A stretch of DNA of 64,000 nt from Bacteroidales bacterium F22. GTDB taxonomy: Bacteria > Bacteroidota > Bacteroidia > Bacteroidales > Bacteroidaceae. Numbering within the stretch: position 1 is the stretch's first letter; the number at the start of each line of letters is the position of its first letter. Below, one piece after another: positions 44,518 to 53,433 of the stretch. The DNA lies in NCBI GenBank assembly GCA_029541985.1, contig CP095414.1:2577001-2641000 (forward strand). The letters run 5' to 3'. The position numbers were made by a program, and so were the translations under genes. Below the pieces are notes generated by a model. That model made no database searches, had not been told where the DNA came from, and saw only the letters and a program-made list of their open reading frames with translations.

Positions 44518-47376
44518 CTAAATTGTCTTTTCTTTATGCTGTGTATTACCTTTCTGAGCTTGTATCCTATACATCGAAGGGGTCATCCCGTAGTGTCTCT
44601 TGAATATACGGGTAAAGTAAGACAACTCATTGAAACCTGATAAAGTTGCAGCTTCTCCTATACTGCATTGACTGTTGACCAATAAATTTTCTGCTTGATG
44701 TAATCTTGTCGTTTTTATTAGTTCGGCTGCCGACATACCTGTGACAATCTTCAATCTTCTATACAACTGTGAACGGCTCATATTTGCTTTTTTACATAAT
44801 ACTTCTACTGTAAAATCAGGAGAGAATACATCTTTGCTGAGTACTTCTTTCAATAAACAAACAAACTCATCTGAAGGTTCTTTTTCCTTTACAAGAATGT
44901 TATTCGGATTTAGTAATATCTTATCTTCTACCTGTTTCTGAACTTGCTCCTGGACTTCTAGTAGGTTGTGTATCTTGAGTTGAAGTTTCTCACTCGAGAA
45001 GGGTTTACTTATATAATCATTAGCATGATGGCGTAAGCCATTTAATTCATCATTTTTGTCACTCAATGCCGAAAGAATGATGAAAGGTATATGCTTTGTC
45101 TTTTTATTATTTTTGATCTTATCACAAAATTCATAACCGTCCATATTAGGCATCATCACGTCAGATATGATTAAATCGGGGAGTTTACTTTGACTCAGTT
45201 TATACCCATCCACTCCATCTTTGGCTAATATAACATCGTATTTCTTACTCAAGATAATCTTTATATATAATCGCATATCACTATTGTCCTCTGCTACCAA
45301 TATTGTTTTGCGAGTAGAAAGGTTGTTTGCATTTCCTTCCTTTTTACTTTCTTGATCTGTTCTGCCTATTTCATTGGACTTTGGTTCCTCTTCCTTTTGT
45401 ATTTCATTCCTAATCTTTATTTTAGCTATATCAGCTATCTCCTCTTGGACATCTAATAAGACAAGGTTCCTATTCGGGTGAAGGGTTGATACATCAACTT
45501 GTTCTGCACGGTGTTTAAACTTAATAGGTAGCATGATGGTAAAGCTAAAAACTTGCTCTTCTGTGAGATGAACAGCAAATTTTGCTCCGTAAAGATCACT
45601 TATTCTTTTTATTAAGGCTAGTCCGATATTTGTGTTATCCTTTAGTAGTCTTCCTTTTAAATAGAATTGTTTCAACAGATTTTTTAAATCAGTTTGACTC
45701 ATATCTGGAGATTTGTTGATTATATCTAATCGATACCAATCACCTTGTCGTTTACCGATAATGGATATCTTCTCTTTCCTTGGGGTGTATTTGAGGGCAC
45801 TTGCAGAAATGTTAGAAATGAGTGATTCTATCATAGATACATCGGCCTGACATAGACCTGTAGGTGCAATTGAAGTACTTATACAGTAACCATTTCTTTC
45901 ACCGTATTCAACAAATTCCTTTACAATAGAAACGATATATTGTGCTAAGTCTAAAGTCACTATTTTCATTTTGACTTTACCTGAATCTATCTTGGTTATC
46001 GTTAATAGTCGTTCTACGAAGAAAGTCAAACGGTCTGTATTTCGCTTCATCATGTTAAGGTAGGTCTGATCTTCTTCATCGTGATATTTCTCAAGCAGGT
46101 TATTCAATGGCCCTTTGATTAGAGATAAAGGGGTACGAAATTCATGGGCTACATTGTTGAAAAAGCTCGTCTTAATAAATGATATTTCACTCATCTTCTG
46201 TGCGTATCTTTTTTTTGATACGTAAAGAAAAATAAAATAGATTAGAAATAGAAAGGAAAGGAGTCCAGCCAATGACGAAGTCCACATTTTTACAGCATGT
46301 TCTTTGAGTATTAATGCTTTTTCTTTTAATAAAGAGTGATATCGTTCGTTTGCCTTCATCAATTCATATCTACTTTCTAAATCGATTATTTTGGCTTCAT
46401 TCTTGTCTTTCAGTCTTGTATCCTTATATGTGTTACTTTTTCGTATTGCATGGAGAGCTAATTCAAACTTTCGTTGTTTCTCATATAAAATTGCTTGACA
46501 GAAATATCCTTTTTCAAGATATTTCAAGGAGTTTATGCCTTGTGCACCTTGGATTAAGGAGTCTATCTCTTTTTGTACTGCATCTAATTGATTGAGGTCT
46601 AGTAAGACTTTACACAGTGCTTCTTGGACCATTACTTTGTGCCATATATCTTTGCTTTGCTTAATGGTCATTGCTGCTTCTCTGATATACTTAAGTCCTT
46701 TGGTTTGTTCTCCTTTCTGTACATATAGCTCTCCTAAGAGTTTCTTAGTTAGTGCAATACCAACATTTGATTTTATTTGTTGATTGAGGTCAAGCGATTT
46801 TTTATAGTTAATCAGTGCTTCTTGCTTTTTACCCATACAAGCATAAGCTGCTCCCATATTGTTGTAATCGATGGCTTGTCCTAAATTACTCTTAAGTTGG
46901 ACCTCTATATCAAGAGCTTGCTTGAAATATTTCAAAGCTTTAGTGCAATCCCCTAATGAAAGTTGTACATTTCCTAGTCCATTTAGTGCTATAGCTCGTG
47001 ATTTCCTACAAGTCTTATTTTTAGGATGTTGTTGTGTTAACTTGAGTGCATATAAGAAATAGATACCTGCTTCATCGAAGGCATCAATTCTACGTAAATC
47101 TGTTCCTAAATTATTGTTTATGATTATGATAGCTGTCGTGTCTGATATTTCTTGAGCATATCGAAGTGCCTTGTGGTGTAGTTGGATTGCTTCTTTAAAT
47201 TTAGTGTTGAGTCTTGCTTGATTACCTTTGAGATTGTAAGACCTACTTAAATGTCTAATAGAATCTATAGATATTTTGATATCGTTACTTCTATATACTT
47301 GCTTCTCGTGAGCTTCCAAAGAATTAGCTATTATTACAGATAGTAATATGTAAAAAAACAGGATATTCTTTTTCAT
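44518..47376 (-). CDS. TPR-sensor hybrid two-component protein (histidine kinase, receiver, AraC DNA-binding domain)
   Basis: 952 residues. Signal peptide (1-22), periplasmic tetratricopeptide repeats (about 40-320, e.g. ALKYFKQALDIEVQLKSNLGQAIDYNNMGAAYACMG), coiled coil (325-360), membrane helix (about 364-386), HisKA with His411 in NNVAHEFRTPLS, an ATPase region (about 510-620), receiver (690-805, Asp739 in IISDVMMPNMDGYE) and AraC-type helix-turn-helix (about 850-945, SRSQLYRRLKIVTGMSAAELIKTTRL). The ATPase motifs are degenerate: the DxGxG lid reads NKSPDM and the G2 box reads NTNIGL. The usual Bacteroides glycan hybrids have a beta-propeller sensor; TPRs suggest a protein or peptide signal. 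It is divergent from the fimbrial genes and may control them. Confidence 0.9.
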   Translation of the reverse strand: MKKNILFFYILLSVIIANSLEAHEKQVYRSNDIKISIDSIRHLSRSYNLKGNQARLNTKFKEAIQLHHKALRYAQEISDTTAIIIINNNLGTDLRRIDAFDEAGIYFLYALKLTQQHPKNKTCRKSRAIALNGLGNVQLSLGDCTKALKYFKQALDIEVQLKSNLGQAIDYNNMGAAYACMGKKQEALINYKKSLDLNQQIKSNVGIALTKKLLGELYVQKGEQTKGLKYIREAAMTIKQSKDIWHKVMVQEALCKVLLDLNQLDAVQKEIDSLIQGAQGINSLKYLEKGYFCQAILYEKQRKFELALHAIRKSNTYKDTRLKDKNEAKIIDLESRYELMKANERYHSLLKEKALILKEHAVKMWTSSLAGLLSFLFLIYFIFLYVSKKRYAQKMSEISFIKTSFFNNVAHEFRTPLSLIKGPLNNLLEKYHDEEDQTYLNMMKRNTDRLTFFVERLLTITKIDSGKVKMKIVTLDLAQYIVSIVKEFVEYGERNGYCISTSIAPTGLCQADVSMIESLISNISASALKYTPRKEKISIIGKRQGDWYRLDIINKSPDMSQTDLKNLLKQFYLKGRLLKDNTNIGLALIKRISDLYGAKFAVHLTEEQVFSFTIMLPIKFKHRAEQVDVSTLHPNRNLVLLDVQEEIADIAKIKIRNEIQKEEEPKSNEIGRTDQESKKEGNANNLSTRKTILVAEDNSDMRLYIKIILSKKYDVILAKDGVDGYKLSQSKLPDLIISDVMMPNMDGYEFCDKIKNNKKTKHIPFIILSALSDKNDELNGLRHHANDYISKPFSSEKLQLKIHNLLEVQEQVQKQVEDKILLNPNNILVKEKEPSDEFVCLLKEVLSKDVFSPDFTVEVLCKKANMSRSQLYRRLKIVTGMSAAELIKTTRLHQAENLLVNSQCSIGEAATLSGFNELSYFTRIFKRHYGMTPSMYRIQAQKGNTQHKEKTI

Positions 47377-47822
47377 CTTTTCTATTGTTTTCTCTTTTAT
47401 GGAATATACTTTTCTCTTTTATAACTTTTTCAATATACGTATTTTATATACGTATAAGAATAATTACCAAATTAAAATTGATTAATCTAGTCTATATATA
47501 ATAATATTTATGATTTTGTGTCCATATAGTTGTCTATTTGTCTCATTGTGTATAAAAAGTACTAGTTGGGACAAATAGTACATACTTTTGGCTCAAAAAG
47601 ATAAACTAATCTATCTTAAGAGTTGTACTTTTGTGAATGTCATTAATAAAAAGGAAACTTTTGGAATGATGCAACTTGGAAATATGAGAAATAATATGAT
47701 TAGAAGTATATAAATATTGTTGGTTTTGTTTCATAAAATAAAACATTAAACAAAATGAGTCAACTTTTTGAACGTATATCATTAATAGTTCAAAAATAGA
47801 AATAGCAAAAAATAGAAATAAA
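47377..47822. promoter_or_regulatory. Divergent regulatory region between the hybrid regulator and the fimbrial operon
   Basis: About 450 bases without a gene. TATACGTAT occurs twice, at 47434-47442 and 47447-47455 (13 bases centre to centre; the second is the perfect palindrome TATACGTATA). GTACTA (47559-47564) and TAGTAC (47576-47581) form an inverted repeat just before TACTTTTG at 47583-47590; a second TACTTTTG is at 47626-47633. TTTTTGAAC (47765-47773) and GTTCAAAAA (47788-47796) form a perfect stem in what would be the fimbrial mRNA leader. Confidence 0.5.
47583..47633 (+). promoter_or_regulatory. Two candidate -7 elements of the fimbrial operon
   Basis: TACTTTTG at 47583-47590 and again at 47626-47633, both full matches to TAnnTTTG. 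Either leaves a long leader of roughly 180-225 bases before the first ATG. Confidence 0.5.
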
Positions 47823-48449
47823 ATGAGAATAATGAGTAATACTTTAATGTCGCTAACTCTAGTAGTGTGCCTTTGTTTTATCTCTATAGACAATGCATTC
47901 GCTCAAACAGAAGCCAGTGGTTACGAACAGACTTTCAAACATCAATTCGCCATCAAAACGAATCTCCTTTATGGATTTGGCACTCTGACTCCCAATGTAC
48001 TAGGCGAGGTTAGTCTTTCTCCTAAAACTTCTCTCGAAGTCTTAGTTGGATACAACCCTTTTACTTTTAAACAAAATAAGAAATGGAAACATTTCTTGAT
48101 CCAACCATCTTTCCGTTATTGGTTTTGTGATGTCTTCAATGCCGGTTTTATCGGTGTTCATGCTCATTATGCCTATGCAAATGGAGGTAACTTCACGATG
48201 CCTTTCGGAGTGTTTAAAGATACTCAAAACTATCGTTGTCAAGGAGATATAGCAGGAGCGGGAGTCTCGATTGGTTACCAATGGCCACTAGCCAAACACT
48301 GGGGATTTGAAGTTGAGTTTGGTGCAGGGGTGTCTATCTTCTGGTATAAAAAATATGAATGTCCCCATTGTGGACACTATATAGATAAAGACCGTAAGAC
48401 CTTTGTCGGACCTACAAAAGCAGCAATGAAACTTATTTATCAATTTTAG
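47823..48449 (+). CDS. DUF3575 outer-membrane-barrel-like protein, first gene of the fimbrial cluster
   Basis: 208 residues with a signal peptide (about 1-27, ending NAFAQ); a start at the second Met, 47835, is also possible. The mature part is beta-rich (FAIKTNLLYGFGTLTPNVLGEVSLSPKTSLEVLVGYNPFTF, then FLIQPSFRYWFCDVFNAGFIGVHAHYAY), as in DUF3575 proteins. It carries a CPHCG pair near residue 178. DUF3575 genes are frequently first in FimA/Mfa-type clusters of Bacteroidales, where a role in the outer membrane during assembly is suspected. The next gene starts 20 bases later. Confidence 0.85.
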   Translation: MRIMSNTLMSLTLVVCLCFISIDNAFAQTEASGYEQTFKHQFAIKTNLLYGFGTLTPNVLGEVSLSPKTSLEVLVGYNPFTFKQNKKWKHFLIQPSFRYWFCDVFNAGFIGVHAHYAYANGGNFTMPFGVFKDTQNYRCQGDIAGAGVSIGYQWPLAKHWGFEVEFGAGVSIFWYKKYECPHCGHYIDKDRKTFVGPTKAAMKLIYQF

Positions 48450-48469
48450 TAATCAAAAATAGGACTCTT

Positions 48470-49708
48470 ATGAAGCGAACAATTAAGCAAGCATTCATCC
48501 TATCGATGATTGCATTAATGGCAGGCTCAGTAGCCTTTGCCCAAGCTCCTAGTATAGCATTAACTTCTTCTGAAGTTAAAACGGTGGGAAATCAATTAAA
48601 AGTCACTGCCACCTTTGACCTTTCTAATTTGCATCTCAAAGGAAATCGAACTTTGGTGATTTACCCAATAGTAACGGGTTCTGAATCGACTCCTGCTGAA
48701 GGGAAAGAAACCAAATTGCCGCTACTAGTTGTCAATGGTACTAAGAAACATATCTTATATGAACGCAATCCTGCCAAGCATGTGGCTATTGAAGTCAAAC
48801 GATACAATGGTAAACAGCAATCCGTTGATTATTCATTAGCGATTCCTAAGAAAGATTGGATGAATTTATCGACCATCAATTACTATTATGATTTATGTGG
48901 CTGTGGCAATGAGACAGAAGAATACGGATTCTTGACCGCATCAGATGTACCAAACGAGATTCATTGGATACCAATAAGTGCAAAATTGATCCCTGAACCA
49001 ATGGTACGCCAAGGTAGTGCATTTATCCAATTCTCTTTGGACAACACGACGATTGATACGACGCTAGGCTCTAATAGTCAAGAGTTGGATAAAATCGTAG
49101 AGACAATTAAGGAAATCTCAGCAAACCAGGATGACCAAGTGGTAAAGGTTACTATTCATGGTTACGCCTCTCCAGAAGGAAAATATACACACAATGCAGA
49201 ATTGGCTGAAGCAAGAACCCAAGCTGTTGTTGACTTTGTACAAAAGAAAACACAACTTCCAAGTCATCTCATTGAGATGAAAAATACTCCTGAAGATATG
49301 GAAGGATTTCTTCTTGCTCTTCAAACTTCTACTTATCCTGGACGAGAAGAGGCTATCAAATATATTGAAGATGTAACATTGACTCCTGACCAAAAAGAAG
49401 GTAAGATTAAGCAAATTAATGGAGGTCAGTTATATGCTCAATATAAGAAAGAGGTTCTTCCTCATTTAAGACATACAGATTATCTAATCTCTTACAGAGA
49501 AATGACGAATAGAGAAGTAGATGCTACACATATGTTTCCAGTAGGAAGTCGCGAAGCAATAAACAACCAGGGGGTACAGGCTATCCAGGATGGACAGATT
49601 AATCAAGCCAAAGAATTATTTCAAAAGGCTGCTAGTATGGGATTAAATATAGCTCAAGAGAATTTGTCTGAATGGAAGAATCTTTATCAATGGAATGAAA
49701 AAAAGTGA
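48470..49708 (+). CDS. DUF3868 protein with OmpA-like C-terminal domain
   Basis: 412 residues with a signal peptide (about 1-25, ending VAFAQ). An N-terminal beta domain (about 27-175, DUF3868-like, with YYYDLCGCG) is followed by an OmpA-like region (about 185-265: FIQFSLDNTTI, then VTIHGYASPEGKYTHNAELAEARTQAVVDFV), which in other proteins binds peptidoglycan. A short TPR-like end (about 365-405, AIQDGQINQAKELFQKAASMGLNIAQENL) closes it. It probably links the fimbrial assembly or anchor at the outer membrane to the cell wall. Paired with DUF3575 in many fimbrial clusters. Confidence 0.85.
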   Translation: MKRTIKQAFILSMIALMAGSVAFAQAPSIALTSSEVKTVGNQLKVTATFDLSNLHLKGNRTLVIYPIVTGSESTPAEGKETKLPLLVVNGTKKHILYERNPAKHVAIEVKRYNGKQQSVDYSLAIPKKDWMNLSTINYYYDLCGCGNETEEYGFLTASDVPNEIHWIPISAKLIPEPMVRQGSAFIQFSLDNTTIDTTLGSNSQELDKIVETIKEISANQDDQVVKVTIHGYASPEGKYTHNAELAEARTQAVVDFVQKKTQLPSHLIEMKNTPEDMEGFLLALQTSTYPGREEAIKYIEDVTLTPDQKEGKIKQINGGQLYAQYKKEVLPHLRHTDYLISYREMTNREVDATHMFPVGSREAINNQGVQAIQDGQINQAKELFQKAASMGLNIAQENLSEWKNLYQWNEKK

Positions 49709-49773
49709 TACCTAATGTGTCATTAGAAATATAAAATAGATATAAATTTATTTACTAATTAATTTTTTAAATT

Positions 49774-50913
49774 ATGAAAAAGAGTGTTTTATTTGTTAGT
49801 ATGTTAGCTGCAGGATTAGCCTTTACTGCCTGTTCTAACGATGATTCTGTACTTGACAATGCTTCTAACAAGCAAGCTTGTACTTTCAAATTGACTTTGC
49901 CTTCAAGTATGGGCATGCAGACTAGAGCGGTAGAAGATATAACTAGTGATGGTGAATCTATTTCTGTTGATTACAATGATGCAACTTGTTATCTTAACTA
50001 TTCATCTTCTAGATTACGTTATGCTTGGGCTCAAGAAGCAGATAAGACAGACCGAGTAATGATCTTTAAAGACTTAACTGAAGTTCCTCAATCTGTTACT
50101 GTTGTAGCAAATGCTAAAGGTTCATTGGATTTTGAAGGTTATACTCGTGATGGACAAAACATAGCTCTAGATGAGGCTAAATTTTTGAAGAATATATCAA
50201 TCGCAAGTCAAAATCAAGGAGTTTCAGATGAAAATGACTCACAATCTGTAGAAGATGTTACCTTATTTGGTACTTCAGATGCTCCTACTAAAGTTTCTGA
50301 TGCTACAAATGATGACAATGCTGAGTATACAGCTACAGTTGATTTAGGTGCTTTGGTTGCTCGATTCGAAGTCGGTACTTTGAAAGCTGGAACAGGTTTA
50401 TCTAGTTTGACAGTAGATTCTGTATTTGTTAATAATTTCTATGAGACTTCAGCTATGAAAACTCTTTTCTATAAGACTTCTACTACTTTTGATGATGCAG
50501 TACTTAACGATTATAGTACTGATGCTTTTGATTGGGCATCATTAGTCGCTAGTGACGAGGTTATCAATAGCTCTAAATGTTATGCATGGCAGTTATTTGC
50601 TGGTAATGAAGCTGATGCCACAGTGGTACCACATTTTATCTTTGAAGTGTCTGGTACATTGGAAGATGGCTATGCTTTGAGTGATGGTACTATTGGTTCG
50701 TTTACTAAACATTATGTCACATTTGGTGGTCTTGTCGTTGATAACAAGAGCTTAGAAGCGATTACTCGTCAAAATGTATATCAAATTGGTGACTACACTG
50801 TAGATGCTACTAATGATATTACTCCACATCCTGAAATGCCTAAATTGAATTTAACTGTGACTTGTACAGTGAAATCTTGGGGTATTGTTAAGGCTACTCC
50901 AGTTGTTCAGTAA
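49774..50913 (+). CDS. Major fimbrillin, FimA/Mfa1 superfamily lipoprotein
   Basis: 379 residues. Lipoprotein signal with LAFTAC (Cys20) followed by SNDDS. CTFKLTLPSSMGMQTRAVEDIT gives the usual short propeptide and an Arg51-Ala site where a trypsin-like protease would release the donor strand, as gingipain does in Porphyromonas (family knowledge). Two beta-sandwich domains follow, ending with LTVTCTVKSWGIVKATPVVQ, the C-terminal strand type used in strand exchange. It is preceded by a 65-base gap and followed by a strong hairpin, fitting the most abundant subunit of the cluster. The protease doing the cleavage here is unknown; no gingipain-like gene is in the window. Confidence 0.85.
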   Translation: MKKSVLFVSMLAAGLAFTACSNDDSVLDNASNKQACTFKLTLPSSMGMQTRAVEDITSDGESISVDYNDATCYLNYSSSRLRYAWAQEADKTDRVMIFKDLTEVPQSVTVVANAKGSLDFEGYTRDGQNIALDEAKFLKNISIASQNQGVSDENDSQSVEDVTLFGTSDAPTKVSDATNDDNAEYTATVDLGALVARFEVGTLKAGTGLSSLTVDSVFVNNFYETSAMKTLFYKTSTTFDDAVLNDYSTDAFDWASLVASDEVINSSKCYAWQLFAGNEADATVVPHFIFEVSGTLEDGYALSDGTIGSFTKHYVTFGGLVVDNKSLEAITRQNVYQIGDYTVDATNDITPHPEMPKLNLTVTCTVKSWGIVKATPVVQ

Positions 50914-50945
50914 GCACAGTATTCTTTAGCAAGAAATTGCTAAAT

Positions 50946-50995
50946 ATATAGGGACGAGCTGTAATTCGTCTCGTCCCTATATTCTTTTATTTGTT
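50946..50995 (+). terminator. Hairpin after the major fimbrillin gene (partial terminator/stabiliser)
   Basis: ATATAGGGACGAG (50946-50958) and CTCGTCCCTATAT (50970-50982) are perfectly complementary over an 11-base loop, followed by TCTTTTATTTGTTTT. It lies between the major subunit and the minor-subunit genes. Confidence 0.85.
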
Positions 50996-51039
50996 TTAGC
51001 AGTCATTCTGTAATTATTATTCATCAATCCATCAATTAT

Positions 51040-53424
51040 ATGAAACGTTGTACAACACTTAGATTTCTATTTCTAGCTATGATTAGTTCTTTATTGGCTA
51101 GTTGTATCAACATCAAGGAAGATAGAAGTGATTGTCCACCTATTGTTGACCCATCAGAAATTGTTAAAACCATTTCTTTCGAGTATGTTGGTGATGCAAA
51201 TGATCCAACTATGTTCTCACAGAAGATTAGTCGAGTAACTATGCTTGTCTATGACCAAGAAACTGACCTTTTAGTTTCTAGTCAGGAATTAGATGGAAGT
51301 GACTTTATTGCTGACCCTAAGGCTTCTGTTCAACTTGAAGCAGGAAATTATCATATAGTATGTTGGGCTAATATGTCTGACCAGACAATGATATATGATG
51401 AACCTTATTGGTCTGATGCTAGTGTCGTTTCAGCTGATTACTCAACAACTTATACTGGAAATGACCCACTTTATGTAGGTAATATGGATGTTACATTAGA
51501 GAGTAAAGGTTATGTAGAAGGTACTATTAGATTTCATTCTGCTCATATCAATATAGACGTTCTTATAGACAATCCAACATGGGGTGCTGCTGATACAGAT
51601 TCATATCCTATCGTTACTTTGGACCATTTGATGCCTATGTATGATTTGGTTATGAATGATATGGCAGATTATGATGCTGTTTGTACACCGAAGTTGACTT
51701 ACGATAGTGCACGTAAATATGTCGAAGCTGACTTTAATGTCTTTCGTTTTAAAGATGATAACAATTGTGTGCTTACGTTACGTAATACTGAAGGTGATAT
51801 CCTTTCAACCACAGATTTATCTACATTTATGTCGACGAATAATCTTTCGGTCGATAATGGATCGTTTTATGATTACATGGAAGATGTTACTATTACTATC
51901 TTGATTAAGTTTTATCCAACAACTGTAACTGTAACATTCCCTGAATGGGCTGTCAAACCAGCTGTTCCAACAACTAAGTTGTCATTCAACTTAGATGATA
52001 AGAGTACCCGAGTGGCTAGCTCAAGTGATGATTTAGCTGAGGGGAGAACTCAAGAAAAAAAAATTACTAATATGTTGCTCCTCTTAACTAATAAAGCGGG
52101 AGTGATCAAGCAAAAGGTATTTGTTAATCCCAATGCCATAGAGCAAACTGGAGCTACAGTAGTCACTAATCCTATAAGATGTCCTTTTGTCTCTCTTAAT
52201 ACTGAATATTATGTGTATGCAATTGCCAATTACACACAAATTACTGATTTACCAGAAATAGGAGATAATGTGAAAGATGCCATTATCTCGACCCCAGACG
52301 AATCTACAATCGCTACTGATAACTTTTTCCCTATGACGACGTGTGAAGCTCCTTTGCTCGTCAAATTTAATGAAACAAACGATGAAACGAATCCTGCTGT
52401 TCCCTATAGTGACCCTTCTGTTAGAGGAGCCGATGACATTATTGATTTGTCGAGAATTGCTTCTCGTATAGATTATGTGGTGGACAAAGCAGATAACATA
52501 TACACTATTTCTGATGACGAATTACGAGTGGTATCGCCAAGTGATGGAACGGTATCTGAAGTCTCTTTAGATGTGCAGTTATTGAATTACAGAATTAGTC
52601 ATGTCCAAAAGACTAGTTATTTATTCGGTCGTACTGTTGATACTCAGTTTATAACCTCAGATTGGTCTTCTCATTGGTCTTTAACTAGATTACTTGATAC
52701 TGCGTATGACCAATACTATCAGGTTGACCCTTATTGGAGCATCAAACAGCAATTGAATATTGAAAGTAAGCAAGCTGATGCTGCAGAAATGATGGAAAAG
52801 AATCAATGGACCAATACTGTTCGTGAGGCATTGCCTGTTGCATTGAATAATTCTTCTAATGTATTGGGCTATTGTACTGAGAATGTACAACCTGGAACCG
52901 TATCTCAACAGCGTGGGGTATCTACCACTCTTGAACTTCAAGGTGAAATTATTCTTCCTGATAAAATGATTATTTCTGATGCTATGTACGTATATGGTAA
53001 GCGTATTTACTTGAGCTATGAATCTCTTGTTGAAAATAATCTCTTGCTCAAAACAGCTTTGGGGAGTGAAGAACCGATTATGACAACAACTATAAAAAAG
53101 AAATTTGAAGATGAGGGGGTTGCTCGTTTTACTAAGAGTGAAACCAATAATCATCGATTCCCTGTGAAATACTACGTTGTGATTAAGCATTTTGATAATA
53201 ACAATAATGCGCTAATGGGACCTATGGAATTTGCAACTGTGCGTAACTTTATCTATCAATTGAGAGTGAAAGCAATTCCTTTGTTGGGACATCCTTTATC
53301 TAAGGATGACCCTGACCCAATTACTCCTGACCCTAATGACCCTGATGAAAAAAGTACGGCACAGTTGACCTTAGAAACTCATGCATTGCCGTGGGTAGAA
53401 TCATACAAAAACATAGAATGGTAA
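51040..53424 (+). CDS. Double-length FimB/Mfa2-type fimbrial anchor protein
   Basis: 794 residues, about twice the ~300-350 usual for FimB/Mfa2. Lipobox LLASC (Cys22), then INIKEDRSDCPPIV, the conserved DCP-containing start of this family. The first module (about 30-310) has the paired domains with VTMLVYDQETDLLVSSQEL. A second module (about 310-794) begins with LSFNLDDKSTRVASSSDD, a fimbrillin-type TR site, then EKKITNMLLLLTNKAGVIK and further fimbrillin-like strands, ending VESYKNIEW. I read this as an anchor fused to a fimbrillin-like subunit. It would cap or tether the fimbria at the outer membrane. No stop or frameshift separates the halves. Confidence 0.72.
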   Translation: MKRCTTLRFLFLAMISSLLASCINIKEDRSDCPPIVDPSEIVKTISFEYVGDANDPTMFSQKISRVTMLVYDQETDLLVSSQELDGSDFIADPKASVQLEAGNYHIVCWANMSDQTMIYDEPYWSDASVVSADYSTTYTGNDPLYVGNMDVTLESKGYVEGTIRFHSAHINIDVLIDNPTWGAADTDSYPIVTLDHLMPMYDLVMNDMADYDAVCTPKLTYDSARKYVEADFNVFRFKDDNNCVLTLRNTEGDILSTTDLSTFMSTNNLSVDNGSFYDYMEDVTITILIKFYPTTVTVTFPEWAVKPAVPTTKLSFNLDDKSTRVASSSDDLAEGRTQEKKITNMLLLLTNKAGVIKQKVFVNPNAIEQTGATVVTNPIRCPFVSLNTEYYVYAIANYTQITDLPEIGDNVKDAIISTPDESTIATDNFFPMTTCEAPLLVKFNETNDETNPAVPYSDPSVRGADDIIDLSRIASRIDYVVDKADNIYTISDDELRVVSPSDGTVSEVSLDVQLLNYRISHVQKTSYLFGRTVDTQFITSDWSSHWSLTRLLDTAYDQYYQVDPYWSIKQQLNIESKQADAAEMMEKNQWTNTVREALPVALNNSSNVLGYCTENVQPGTVSQQRGVSTTLELQGEIILPDKMIISDAMYVYGKRIYLSYESLVENNLLLKTALGSEEPIMTTTIKKKFEDEGVARFTKSETNNHRFPVKYYVVIKHFDNNNNALMGPMEFATVRNFIYQLRVKAIPLLGHPLSKDDPDPITPDPNDPDEKSTAQLTLETHALPWVESYKNIEW

Positions 53425-53433
53425 TTTCTAATA

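Noticed and set aside
47377..47822. Possible invertible (phase-variable) promoter for the fimbrial operon
   Set aside because: The inverted repeats found are short and close together; no pair of ~15-25-base repeats flanks a promoter and no recombinase gene is near.
47606..47893. Minus-strand frame across the fimbrial leader
   Set aside because: AT-rich, no start context, and it overlaps the DUF3575 signal peptide.
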